Assembly: GCA_000469685.2 (NCBI GenBank)
Contig: LS997566.1
Location: 1,610,283-1,674,282 of the forward strand
Length of the DNA stretch: 64,000 nucleotides
From: Haemonchus contortus
Lineage: Eukaryota > Nematoda > Chromadorea > Rhabditida > Trichostrongylidae
Direction: 5' to 3'
The translations under genes and the position numbers were made by a program. The stretch's first letter is position 1. The number at the start of each line of letters is the position of its first letter. The notes below the pieces were generated by a model, which saw only the letters and a program-made list of their open reading frames with translations, had not been told where the DNA came from and did no database searches. Below, piece by piece: positions 41,501 to 52,200 of this stretch.

Positions 41501-42370
41501 ATCATTGCGACTTTTCTGCTTGTAAACTTCAGCCAGCTCATCCCGCAATTGCTTCAGCTCTACTGACAATGACTGCGAAGAAGCCGCACTGAAATCAGTG
41601 TTAGACTGATGATGAGGCAAAGCGCAGAACGAGTGTATCTAACCAGTCAATTTCATAATTTGACAGTACCACAAAATTTTCTTTTTTGTATTGTCTGTGT
41701 TAGCAATACCCCTTTCGCCTGGCGCTGGGATTCACTGAACCCTACTTTGAAAGCACTGCACAGATGAAAGCGAAGGGGCATTACTGCGACAGGTTGCTGC
41801 GCGAAATCGCCAGAGTCCTGATCAATGAAGTTATGTCCGTGGATACAACCTGATTCAGACTTTGGCAACTCCGTGAGAGCAGCACTAGCAGCGGCGCTTC
41901 AGGTGAACCAGGAAGAAGAGTGGTCGAGAGACTCGCTTTCGCAAAAACGTAGCTTGGTAAAGACAGTCAATTAATTTTCCACAGCAAAGAGTTCCGCTCC
42001 TGGTTCTTACTGATAAGAACTTATGTGAGCCACACTCTTACAAACATCCACTTCCAGCATGTACTGAACAAGGGTGAAAAAAACTCACTCTGCTATGTCC
42101 ATTGAGCTACGATTGTCGAATCTCTTTCGCATACGAATCAAGTCATCGGACATCAAACTATCTGAACACTAACCAATGAAAATTGATGACGACAAATCAA
42201 CAAAAAACAAACAATCCACACCAAATCTGTTGGGTAAGAAGAATGGAAATAAAAAACATACAGTTTTTGAAGACAGCAGCCCATGGTCGAACCCTAGAAT
42301 TCCTCTCTTCGAGTCTACTGAGAATCTCCTGCCGAAAATTCCCAGAAGACGTTGAAGGACTATGTTCCAT
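35551..42370 (-). CDS. atg-16: ATG16 autophagy protein (ATG5-binding, coiled coil, WD40)
   Basis: Scaffold that binds ATG5-ATG12 and directs LC3/GABARAP lipidation at the phagophore. Exons on the minus strand: 42262-42370, 42089-42161, 41433-41588, 41164-41284, 40960-41090, 40450-40518, 40133-40217, 39953-40074, 39775-39901, 39438-39573, 39309-39386, 37540-37641, 37399-37483, 37267-37341, 35696-35773, 35551-35638; phases agree, 544 residues, TAA stop. Residues 12-40 ([13 protein letters not shown]... [14 protein letters not shown]) match the ATG5-binding helix. About 65-225 is coiled coil ([50 protein letters not shown]). About 245-544 forms seven WD40 blades, including [61 protein letters not shown] and the final [17 protein letters not shown]. 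The ATG follows TTTTTCCAG by two bases, suggesting trans-splicing. The border of exons 10 and 11 rests on a weak donor (C|GTGAAA). Introns carry a mariner relic and a tandem repeat. C. elegans has two ATG16 genes; which one this matches is not decided. Confidence 0.95.
36476..37004 (+). mobile_element. decayed mariner-type transposase in an ATG16 intron
   Basis: Plus-strand conceptual pieces match the catalytic half of a Tc1/mariner-family transposase: [19 protein letters not shown] followed by [15 protein letters not shown], then KRP, then [29 protein letters not shown] and ANDGQYIG near the end. These lie in different frames with stops between, so it is a pseudogene. The Asp of the usual HDNARPH motif appears lost (TTNMPNP); the Asp of SDYHLF remains. 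A 30-bp unit is duplicated in tandem near 36625-36684, inside the former coding region. The relic is antisense to ATG16, in the 1.5-kb intron between its exons 14 and 15. Terminal repeats were not identified. Confidence 0.8.
37681..37743. repeat. imperfect TG microsatellite
   Basis: About 60 bases of GT repeats with T and A interruptions, directly followed by GTCTGACCGGGAATTC and then the 146-bp tandem repeats. It lies in intron 11 of ATG16. Confidence 0.85.
37857..38445. repeat. 146-bp tandem repeat in an ATG16 intron
   Basis: Units begin near GATATCAAGTGATAGGGACT at 37993, 38139 and 38285, spaced exactly 146 bp; a diverged first copy starts at 37857 and a decayed one follows 38302. Copies share GGCAAAAGCCTGAGTATCCG and GAAGCCTTGGCACTT. 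Further partial ACTGATAA-bearing pieces continue to about 38620. The array lies in the 1.7-kb intron between ATG16 exons 11 and 12 and has no coding potential. Confidence 0.88.
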
Positions 42371-43250
42371 CTCTGGAAAAATATCAGCTTTTTCACCTTT
42401 TCGCATTCAGTCAGGCATACATTTGATACATATCAATTCATTACTTCTAGGGACAAATAAAGTTCCACGCTACCTTTCAGGTTGTATGTTTAGTCGCAAA
42501 TCTCTGGAGCTCATTAAAAACAACAAATAAAAAAGACGCGTTTTTGAACCATGCCCATAAAAAAGCTTACCATGCGATATATGGGGCGCAGGAATATGAA
42601 ATTTATTTGTGGACGGGACGTCACGTGAAGATGAACATGCGACTTTGCAGCACCCTGATAGGGGCTTATGGTACGATCAGTACATCCATGCGTAAAAAAA
42701 AACACCTACAGTGATTTAGTGTAATTGCGTACAGGCATATATACCGTATCTCAACCCCAAATTTGCTGACTGATGGTGATTAAGGGATTGTTCGGGCTTC
42801 CCATCCACGAAGTTTCTCAGTGCCGTTAAAGTATTTCGTAATGCTTTGCTCCCTGTGCTGCTTCTCTGCATGATTGGGTTACGTGAATTAGGTTTTAAAA
42901 GTTTCCTCTTCTTCGACATTATTCGTTCAGGCGATTTTCCTGCGGGAATTTCCCAATTCCTCATTTTCTTGCCCCTGTCATCTGGAAGGGCCCATTGTCT
43001 ATCATTTATTCGAATTTGAGGAGGGGGGGGGGGGGGGGGGGGGGGGGGGTCAACGGTGATTAGTTAGGGTACGCAATTACACTTTGTTATTTTTATGTAT
43101 TGTCTTGAATGATGATAAACCGTGCTTCTTACCGCTGAATAACCTTCTTCGTTTGAGCTCGGTTTGATTTGAAGTTCGCAGCAATGTGCCCAGCTTTGTT
43201 AGTTCTTCAAATGATCATCTTTCCAGGTATTCTTGTCCAATCGTTCCTCA
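42371..43250. promoter_or_regulatory. divergent intergenic region between ATG16 and TUG genes
   Basis: The start codons of the minus-strand ATG16 gene (42370) and the plus-strand TUG gene (43251) face away from each other across 880 bases, so both upstream regions must lie here unless earlier non-coding exons exist. It contains a G27 tract. Acceptor-like TTTCCAG sites stand just before each ATG, at 42373-42380 (minus) and 43220-43226 (plus), as expected for spliced-leader addition. A minus-strand frame at 42716-42964 with SKKRKLLKPNSRNP looks protein-like but has no match I recognise. Confidence 0.55.
43023..43049 (+). repeat. poly-G tract (G27)
   Basis: Twenty-seven consecutive G, about 200 bases upstream of the TUG start codon and in the shared upstream region of two divergent genes. 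Its orientation puts the C-rich strand on the ATG16 sense side. Length may be affected by sequencing slippage. Confidence 0.92.
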
Positions 43251-46200
43251 ATGAGTAGCGTGACGGTTCTCTGCCCGAACGCTAAAAGATGTCCTGTGAG
43301 GGTAACACCAAGCATGTTGATGAAGCAGGTCAGTACTTTGCTTGGATCCTTTTTATGTTTGAATTTAGTTTGGAGTCATGTTCGCATTTTCGACTGCGTC
43401 TTACCAGTTACCTACTAATCAGTGGATCGCATCTAAAAATATAGGCGACTCTCCGGCGCGTGTCGCGTGCGTGTCTCTTGGCCCATTGCCAAATGTTGGA
43501 TATTCTCCTTGATCGGAGGTATTTTACTACTGATTGCTACAGGAATACGTATGGAACACCCTCCTATGATCACCCCACTGTTATTCATTGATGTTCTGGC
43601 TCGCTAAGGAGTTCACTCAAGTTTCTAAGCTGTTCAATAGTCGCGGCTAACCCCTCTTCCTATTCGACGATCTCCATGTATTGGCTATACTCCCTGCATT
43701 CTTGCACTTTAGATGCAAGTGCTGCTGCTTATTCTACAACTGCTTACTCTTACACAAGTTCTTTTAAGAGTGAAAGTACATTTTTCGATCATAACTTAAT
43801 GTAGGTTTAACCACCACAAGAGCAACAAACATGATCCCTGACTCAGCTTCTCCCGTTTTCGAGTGTCGTAGTGGCTTTTACAAACTGAAGTATTGTAAAC
43901 CCTCTACTTCACTTCGAAAATAAGGCCACTTGCCCTTTTATAGAGATCTAGCGATTTCCTTACACCTAACTGTTGTGATTGCTACCGCTTTAACTTATAC
44001 ACTGATGCCATGACTCCGGAAGACGGAAAACATGTTCTAATCTTATGATTCCAAAAGGCAAAACCATGCCTGAGTTACTGTTGAAACGAATATATGTAAT
44101 TGGTCTACTCAACTACTCGAGTTCTGAAGAAACGAGATAAAAAGAGTGAGTATAGAGGATAAAATCCGTTGGAATCCAGCCTCATTCATCCACTTATCCT
44201 CCTCATCACCCCTTATGTATTAGTCTCGTAACTTTAATCCAACTTGGAATTTCTTTTCTCTATCTCAGTGGCTTGAACTCTGCAGAATCCAATGACTTCA
44301 TCGCATGGGACTGATCCATGGTATTTCACTAACCCTTTGATAGATTCTGGGGGCAATCAAACTGATCCGCAATCATCTCCACTCTCCTAAATTTACCTTG
44401 TTTTGCAGATTCCATGTGGTGGCAGATTCTTTATAAGGAATCTCTCTTGTTCTCCTAAGTTTACCATTGCACTGCAAGCTATAGGGCTATTCTAGAACTC
44501 TCATAGCGACCTAACTTCTCATCTAATCAAACGATTCTACCTAAAGCTCATCTACGAGGCTGCTCGTATGGCATCGGGGTGAAAGGAAGTAGAACAACTT
44601 ACCCGTACGAGGAGGGCACTCGAACGCTGAAGGTATCTATAAGGGTGAATCACTGAGGAACATAAATAATCTCCCAAGCAAGTCAGCCTCACAACACCAT
44701 AAACTTATTATACATTAAGTGTTACAGTGAGATGCTCAGTAGATGTGTTACACATGTATTCTTAAGCAAGCAGTAGTGAAATAACCCCAGTCGAGGTGAA
44801 TTTACCACATTTGGCAATGGGCCAAAAGACACGCACGCGACACGCGCCGGAGAGTCGCCTATATTTTTAGATGCGATCCTAATCAGTGAAACCACTGTGA
44901 AGAAGTTGGTCCCTCCAGCTACAAGACCTAAAGCTCAGTAGGGGTAGGAAATTCTGAAAAATATTCAGAAGTTCATTATGTCCATCCTGAATCTTCCTAA
45001 TGGTCCTATTTGCCTCCTATCCTATTTCATTTGCTTACATTTATTGTCGCACGCAGAGATCGGAATCGAAAAGAATTCCATATTTAGGCTAGCTATGCTA
45101 AAAATACGATAGGAGAAGGCATATTCGGTACTATTCTACTATTACACCCCCAAAAACTCAAAATTTTAATTTCCGATGAAACTTCGCCTATAGGGGTAAT
45201 CCGATGCCCTGATAACGAATATGACCTTCATTTTTGGCGTTGGCGCCATTTGGCGCCAATTTGGCGCCAAGGGTGTTTTCACCAAATTTGCTGAAGGGGT
45301 TATTTCAGGTCCTGATAACGATTATAACATTCATTTTTGGCACTGGCTCAAATTGGCTCCAATTGGCGCCAATTTGGCGCCAAATTGGCGCCAATTGGAG
45401 CCAAATGGCGCCAACGCCAAAAATGAAGGTCATATTCGTTATCAGGGCATCGGATTACCCCTATGGGCGAAGTTTCATCGAAAATTAAAATTTTGAGTTT
45501 TTGGGGGTGTAACAGTAGAATGGTTCTGGGGGTGTAATAGTAGAATAGTACCGCATATTCTAAGATAACATTAAGATATTCTGAGTTTCAGGTGCTGGAG
45601 GAGGCATGTTTGAAGAATGGCTTTGATGCAGACGAGTATAAGCTGCTCAACCAGAATCGTCATATCGACCTCGCACTACCTTTCAGGTACGCATCCATAA
45701 TTCATTTCGCGCTTGTTTTCCCCTTCTTCTACTTTATTTATAGCAAATTGTCATTATAGCTTTCACAAGTCCTTTATGTTTCACATGTACCGTGTGTAAC
45801 CCGTCGTCCAATTGATCACAGACCTCCTCGAGTGATCGCCCGTAACCTCTTCATTCGTTTCCGTTACCTGACAAATTAGACCAGTGAGTCGTCCTCGCTC
45901 GAGCGACTTGGGGCGTAACATTCCTTTTGTTCAGAGCTTTCTTTGAAAAGTCTGACCGCCCTTGAATGTAAGACATAAAGACATTCAGCCCTCACGATAC
46001 TTCAATGAGTCTTGTGGCAGTGTTAATGTAATCGATTGTACTGCACCTCTCCGAAATCTAGCTCGCTCGCATAGCTGTCCTTCATCTGTACTTCACCTAA
46101 TTTTACTCATAATTGGTTGGATTCTTCTTCAATAATTAAAAACCCTTCTAAAGAAGTTTTTCTATGCCATGAGTCTTATTTCCTCCGTATCTGGTATTCA

Positions 46201-49200
46201 GCTATTCGTCTTATGTCTCTACAGATTCCTAACCTTGCCAGTGTTTCTTTCCGAGTCACTTTCTAGATGTTTTGGGTGCCACATACCCCTAGTTCTTTAC
46301 CCTGTCGCCTCGCCTTTGTTATATTCTTCCAATACCTTTCACTTTTCCATGTCTCTTGTTTCTGTGCTCGAAGTCTCTGAGATTGGTTATAGGCTCAGCG
46401 GCTTACCCAACAATGCTACACTTGAGATGGTGAAAGCAACGAAAAATGTGTCGAACTCACTGGTCACTATAGCCTTACAGGTGGTGAACTTCTTTCGAAA
46501 CTGTCACACGGACTACATTTGTTTTCTATTTTATTTTTCACTAATTGTCTCAATTTGTTGAGAATTATGAGCCTCCAGTCTACTCTCATTTGAAACATTT
46601 AAGCTCCCAAGTGGATCAAGAATGGAGGGCGCATTTCCAATTTCATCATCCCTGTTTGAAATGTTAGCGTTTTTCTCGCAGTCTGCAAACGAAGATCTAA
46701 CAGCTACTGATGATTCATCGACGCCAACTTGTAGCTATATGAATCGGCAGGTAAGGTCATCTTTGTATCTGATAATTAAAAAGATAGCCGTACGAATCCT
46801 CAACTTAACCTGGTTGTTGACGTCATTTTCGGGGAGATAATAAAGTTGATTTGATCTGGATTAGTCATCATGATCGTGATTGTGTTTCACTAAAGTCGCC
46901 TAATAGGTGATCGTTATCGTTATTTTGGATTTAGACGAATTGAGCTTGATTTTACTCATTTTTCATGAAATTGAGCCGTAACTGTTGTGGGCTATCGCTG
47001 AACCTCATAAAATGCCAAGTTAACACTGAAATTTGTTTTACTTCTGATGCTATTTCAAGTTGATGCTGGAGGGTATTTTAGTACACTGGGCCGGTTGAAC
47101 TGCAGAGCACGACGTTTTCTTCAATTGGAATATCTACTGGGAAGTGTCTCATAAGGTAATCAATACATGGAAACGAGTTTTGTTTACTCTCTACAGTTTT
47201 TTTGTCTTTATTGTGGTTACAGAAGTCTTGAGGACCATAGAAATTCTGTCACTCTTGCCGAATCTGTAAAATAACAACTTAAAACCTGTCTAGCTTCCTT
47301 TTTTCCTAAGTTCTATCTACTTCATAGTGTCTTATAAGGTGATCAGCGTGCGGATTCCTTTATCCGGAGGGCGTTCCTTGCTCGCCGTATCCGATGCGCA
47401 GAATCGCTCGCTGTGAAAGGCCACTGCCGCTTGAGGTGGGGGGACGGAACATTCACCCAGAACTGAATGAACGCGGCAAATGGCGCGGCGAGATTCGTGG
47501 CGTTCAGGATGACCTTGGCACCTATCATTGGGGTGCAAACTTGGAGTAGAGTATATTAGTATAGTCAGATGATCGTTACTATCGACTCCACTTTAAATTT
47601 GGGCCCCAATGGTAGGCGCTAAAGTCGTTTAGGTCGCCACGGATTTCGCCGCGCGATTTGCCGCGTCCATCCAGTTTTGGGTGAATGTACCCATACCCCT
47701 TGAGATGGGAATTCGGGTAGAACTACCGCTACCCTTATTCGGTTATATCTGGAAGTTCGCTGCAATTTATTTGCTAAGCATTGCTTGGATTGGTGCAAAG
47801 AACATTTTCGTCTCCGATACTCTACGACGAAACTTACGTTTTGTCTTCCGCAACAACAACGGAAGTGTTAAAGGTTTTATCGTTTACGTTCGTGTCGCAG
47901 TTTGGCCCACGATTGGCCTTAACAATTTGGCATAATGGCTCCTGGAGCCCAATAAACCACTCAGTACATCATTACTGATGGTGATAACAAATAAAGCATA
48001 TTATACTGTAGGCATATCATCACTACCATGAGATGCAATTCGGCAAGATCCGAACACCCATATGAACATACATAATAATCTGAACATATCGAAAAACCAT
48101 GTATATGGATATGGACAATGCCCAACGCTGAGTAACGGGCATACTAAATTATGTACATAGATCACGGAGATGTGAAGAGACCAATTCTTGACATCCAAAA
48201 TACACCGTCTTGAGACGGAGCCACGATGGGCAGTAAACTTATCGTGATAACCCGCAAGAGCGGAACAACACGAAATCTCCTACGAGATAGTGAGACTATT
48301 TCCTAACAGGAACCCTAGGTAGGATCGGAGCCACAGTACAATCATGAAATTAAAGCAGTACAGCTGATACTAACAATGAATCACATCATGAGGGTCTGAA
48401 CCGACCTTAAAGTTAATGAAGGCATCAAGATCATACATGCGATAGCCGATGACGACTTATCCGCTATTACATATGACCCATTTGACGTTGAAGAACCATT
48501 GCCATGACGCTTCCATCTCCTTGTTTGTTCGAACTGTAACATACGGTTCTGAAACGTAGCCCCAGATTACTTGTTCTCCTTTTAGGGGAGGGAGGGCGGG
48601 GTCACTACGTAAACGAAAACCGGAATGAGGCGGGTTAAGCCCGCCCAGCCAAGCCGCTTGGCCGCGACGCGAACGCGTCGCTGTCCCGTTCTGAACGGGA
48701 CCCGCCCAATGGCGGCACTTGCGGGAAGACAAAACACCACTTTCGTCTCCGATACTCTACGACGAAACTTAGGTTTTGTCTTCCGCAACAACAACGGAAT
48801 ATAGTTAAAGCCCGGAGGGGGTCAATACGTGAGCATGAGGCTACATAAGGAGTCTGCAGACTTAATCTGAAAAGATAACTGAACATAAGCCGCAGCTTCT
48901 TACCTTCGTTTACCAAGATAGATTGATTCATAAAGTTTCTTCATTTCGGACTTGTACGATGACTTTACCATGCAGAAGCTTATTGACCTCCGAATCTACA
49001 AATTTATACTATTGGCAAGCCGAAACTGCGTTTAGAAATACCGCTCCAGCTTTGGATGATTTCAATGTTGGCCAATTACGACTGTATTACTGACCGCGTC
49101 AGACCTGAAAACCTAAGATTGACTGTTACACTACAAAAGACCCCCTTTTGGCCTTTGCTTCAGAAGATACCCCGCGTGACAACGGTTAAATACATCAGAT

Positions 49201-52200
49201 ACTAAAATTGATGAAACACACCGATCTGCCACCGTACCTTACGGGAAAAGCCACTGTAGGCCCGAAGAAACTGTCCTTTCGAGACTGGCACGCAATACAC
49301 CATCGAATAATAACGCTGTCTCCGCGCCTTGCGGGAAAAACGCCGCTATAGGGCTGATGGAACTGTCCTCCATAAGACTGGTCTACAATAAAAGCCATTT
49401 AAGAATAACCTTGTGTCCGCACCTTGCGGTAAAAGCCTCTGTAGGGCCGACGGAACTGTCCTTCTCGGGAGACAGGCGTTAGGAACGATTTTGGGTAATG
49501 GATTTGCCGCACGCGGCTGTCGCGGACCACTCATTCGCCGTTATTACGGTTCTAGCGTTCTTCATTCAGCTCAATCGATATGCGATCATTATTTTATGCA
49601 TAATTCTACTATTAGTACTTTTGTTCTTGTATTTCTTACCTACTGCTGCACCCTGCTACATTCTTTCGCGCGCGACGCCCTTCTCATCGCGATGCGACCA
49701 TTTCGTTCCCAACGCACCACACCCGTTCTCGATACCGACCCACATTTGCAGGAAAAGCCAATGGAGGACCGAGGGAACTGTTCTTCTTAAAACTGACATT
49801 ACGTAAGAAGCTTTAATAATAACACTGCCTCCGCACCTTGCGGAAAAAGCCCCTGTAGGGCAGAAGGAACTGTCTTTCTCGAAACTGGCACTCCATGAAA
49901 AACTTTAAAATAATAACACTGCCTCCGCACCTTGCGGGAAAAGCCACTGTAGGGCCGAAGGAACTGTCCTTCTTAAACCTGACATTACATAAGAACCTTT
50001 AATAATAACACTGCCTCCGCACCTTGCGGGAAAAGCCACTGTAGGGCTGAAGGAACTGTCCTTCTCGAACTGGCCTTACATGAAAACCTTTAAAATAATC
50101 ACACCCCCTCCGCACCTTGCGGGAAAAGCCACTGTAGGGCTGAAGGAACTGTTTTCCCAAAACTGGCTTGCAATAAAAACAATAATAACACTGTCTGCGG
50201 AAAAACGTCACTACACCTCGCGCCGAAGGAACATTCCTTCGGTGAAACCGACTCACCTCGAGTTCTCACTGGCTAGTAAATGCTCGGAGCGAAAGTTCTT
50301 GATTCACTTGGTGTACAATAACGACTCCGAGAATGAATTATGAAATGGTTATTGTATGAACTAAACTGGCCTCACGGCCATTAACCTGCAAAGAAGCCAC
50401 CTCGTGGCAATTATACTTTAAAAAGGGAACACCCAGTAAAAAACGATTAAATGAATCAGACACTGTATCTGATGAAACACAATGAGACTGCCACCGCACC
50501 TTGCGGGCAAAAGCCACTGCCGAAGGAACTGTCCTCCTCAGCACCGGCACACAACAAAAATAACTCAGAAGTGACACTGTCACCGCACCTTGCGGGAAAA
50601 AGCCACTGAAGGGCCAAAGAAATTGTCCTTCACAAGAATGGCACACAATAAAACAATTCAAACATAACACTTCCCCCCACCTTGCGGGATAAGAAACTGA
50701 AGGGTCGAAGGAACTGTCATTTTCAAGTCTGTCACAATAAAAACTACCCAATCATAATAACACTGCGGGAAAAGCCCCGTGTCCTCCAATAAACCAACTC
50801 ACGTTAGAGTTTACTCTCTATATAACAAGTTAGCAGCGAAGTGTTTCGTTACACTTGACATACCATAACAGCGCCTCGGGCGAAGTATGAAATAGCTAAA
50901 ATAACCATCTTAATAGAGACTAATCAGGAAATGCTATACGTTACGCATAGACAATATAAACTGACTTGGGTTATAGCCAGTTATGATAACCCATGATGTA
51001 GCAAAAGGAAACACAACGCGTCTTATCTGTACCTGCCTCCGTGGAATACCTCATGGCCCTGCTTTCCAAAAGATACACCGCGTGATAAGTGGTAAGCTGA
51101 ATCAGATACTCTATCTGATGAAACACCTTGACGCTGCCACCGCGCCTTGCGGGAGAAGCCACTGCAGGGACGAAGGAACTGTCCTCCACAAGCCCGGCCT
51201 ACAATAAAAACAATTCAGCAATAATGCTCGGCACCTTGCGGAAAACCGCCTCTGCAAGGCCGAAGGAACTATCCTCCGCAAGCCCGGCCTACAATAAAAA
51301 CAATTCAGCTATAATAATCCGCATCTTGCGGGAAAAGCCCTTATAGGGCCGAAGGAACTGTCCTTTTCGTCCTTTTCAAAACTGGAACACAGTAAAAACA
51401 ATCAGCAACAACACTCCGCACCTTGCGGGAAAAGCCACTGTAGGGCCGAAGGAACTGTCCTTCTCAAAACTGGAACACAGCAAAAACAATCCAGCAATAA
51501 TACTCCGCACCTTGCGGGAAAAGCCACTGTAGGGCCGAAGGAACTGTCCTTCTCAAAACTGGAACACAGCAAAAACAATCCAGCAATAATACTCCGCACC
51601 TTGCGGGAAAAGCCACTGTAGGGCCGAAGGAAATGTCCTTCTCAAAACTGAAATACCATAAAAACCGCTAATAATATCATTGCCTGCGCACCTTGCACCG
51701 AAGAACCGTCGTAATGAAAACCACTCGCTTGGAGTTTCCTCGGGCTAGTAAATGCTAGAAGTGAAATTTTTGATACGCTTGATGTACAATAACAAAGTCG
51801 TGAACGAAGTATAAAAAGGTACAATACCGTAACGGAGTGAGATCCACGCCTGCAACGAATGGGTTGCGAAATAGGCTGGTATTGCGAAATAGCCTCTGTC
51901 GAACAAATCCACCTAGCCTACTCCGCTAAAGCTGAAATTCAAGTGAACCATCCTTGGAATAAATTCACCATTATTGATAAGCACTGAGCCTCGACAGAAA
52001 CGATTAAGCGGACGAAGGCTAAACAGAGAATGCACTGTGCCAACTCCCTTCCTGGTTGCAATGGTGATTTGATGGTATGCTACTGTAACTATGAATGACA
52101 AATTCATTAGTTTAGGCGACACTGACAGCTGTAAACTACCTTCGCAGCTATCGCCAGCCTGTCAGCAGTATATAGGATAGAGCTTTACAAAAGAATATAA

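Noticed and set aside
42716..42964. Minus-strand ORF with a nuclear-localisation-like SKKRKLLKP, considered as ATG16 exon 1
   Set aside because: ATG16 already has a complete ATG5-binding N terminus starting at 42370 right after an acceptor-like site; no donor joins the two.
46393..46398. Six-base upstream acceptor for TUG exon 3 (after TTATAG)
   Set aside because: It is in frame but would insert two residues before SGLPNNA; the downstream site gives the family spacing. Alternative use cannot be excluded.
48601..48743. Bacterial contamination or REP-like sequence, because of GC-rich hairpins
   Set aside because: The unit lies inside an intron whose flanking exons join in frame to one nematode protein, and its second copy lies in the same intron.
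49200..51700. Regular repeats that at first sight resemble a CRISPR array
   Set aside because: Units are about 89 bp with most of the unit conserved and no unique spacers of fixed size; the surrounding gene is eukaryotic. It is a minisatellite.
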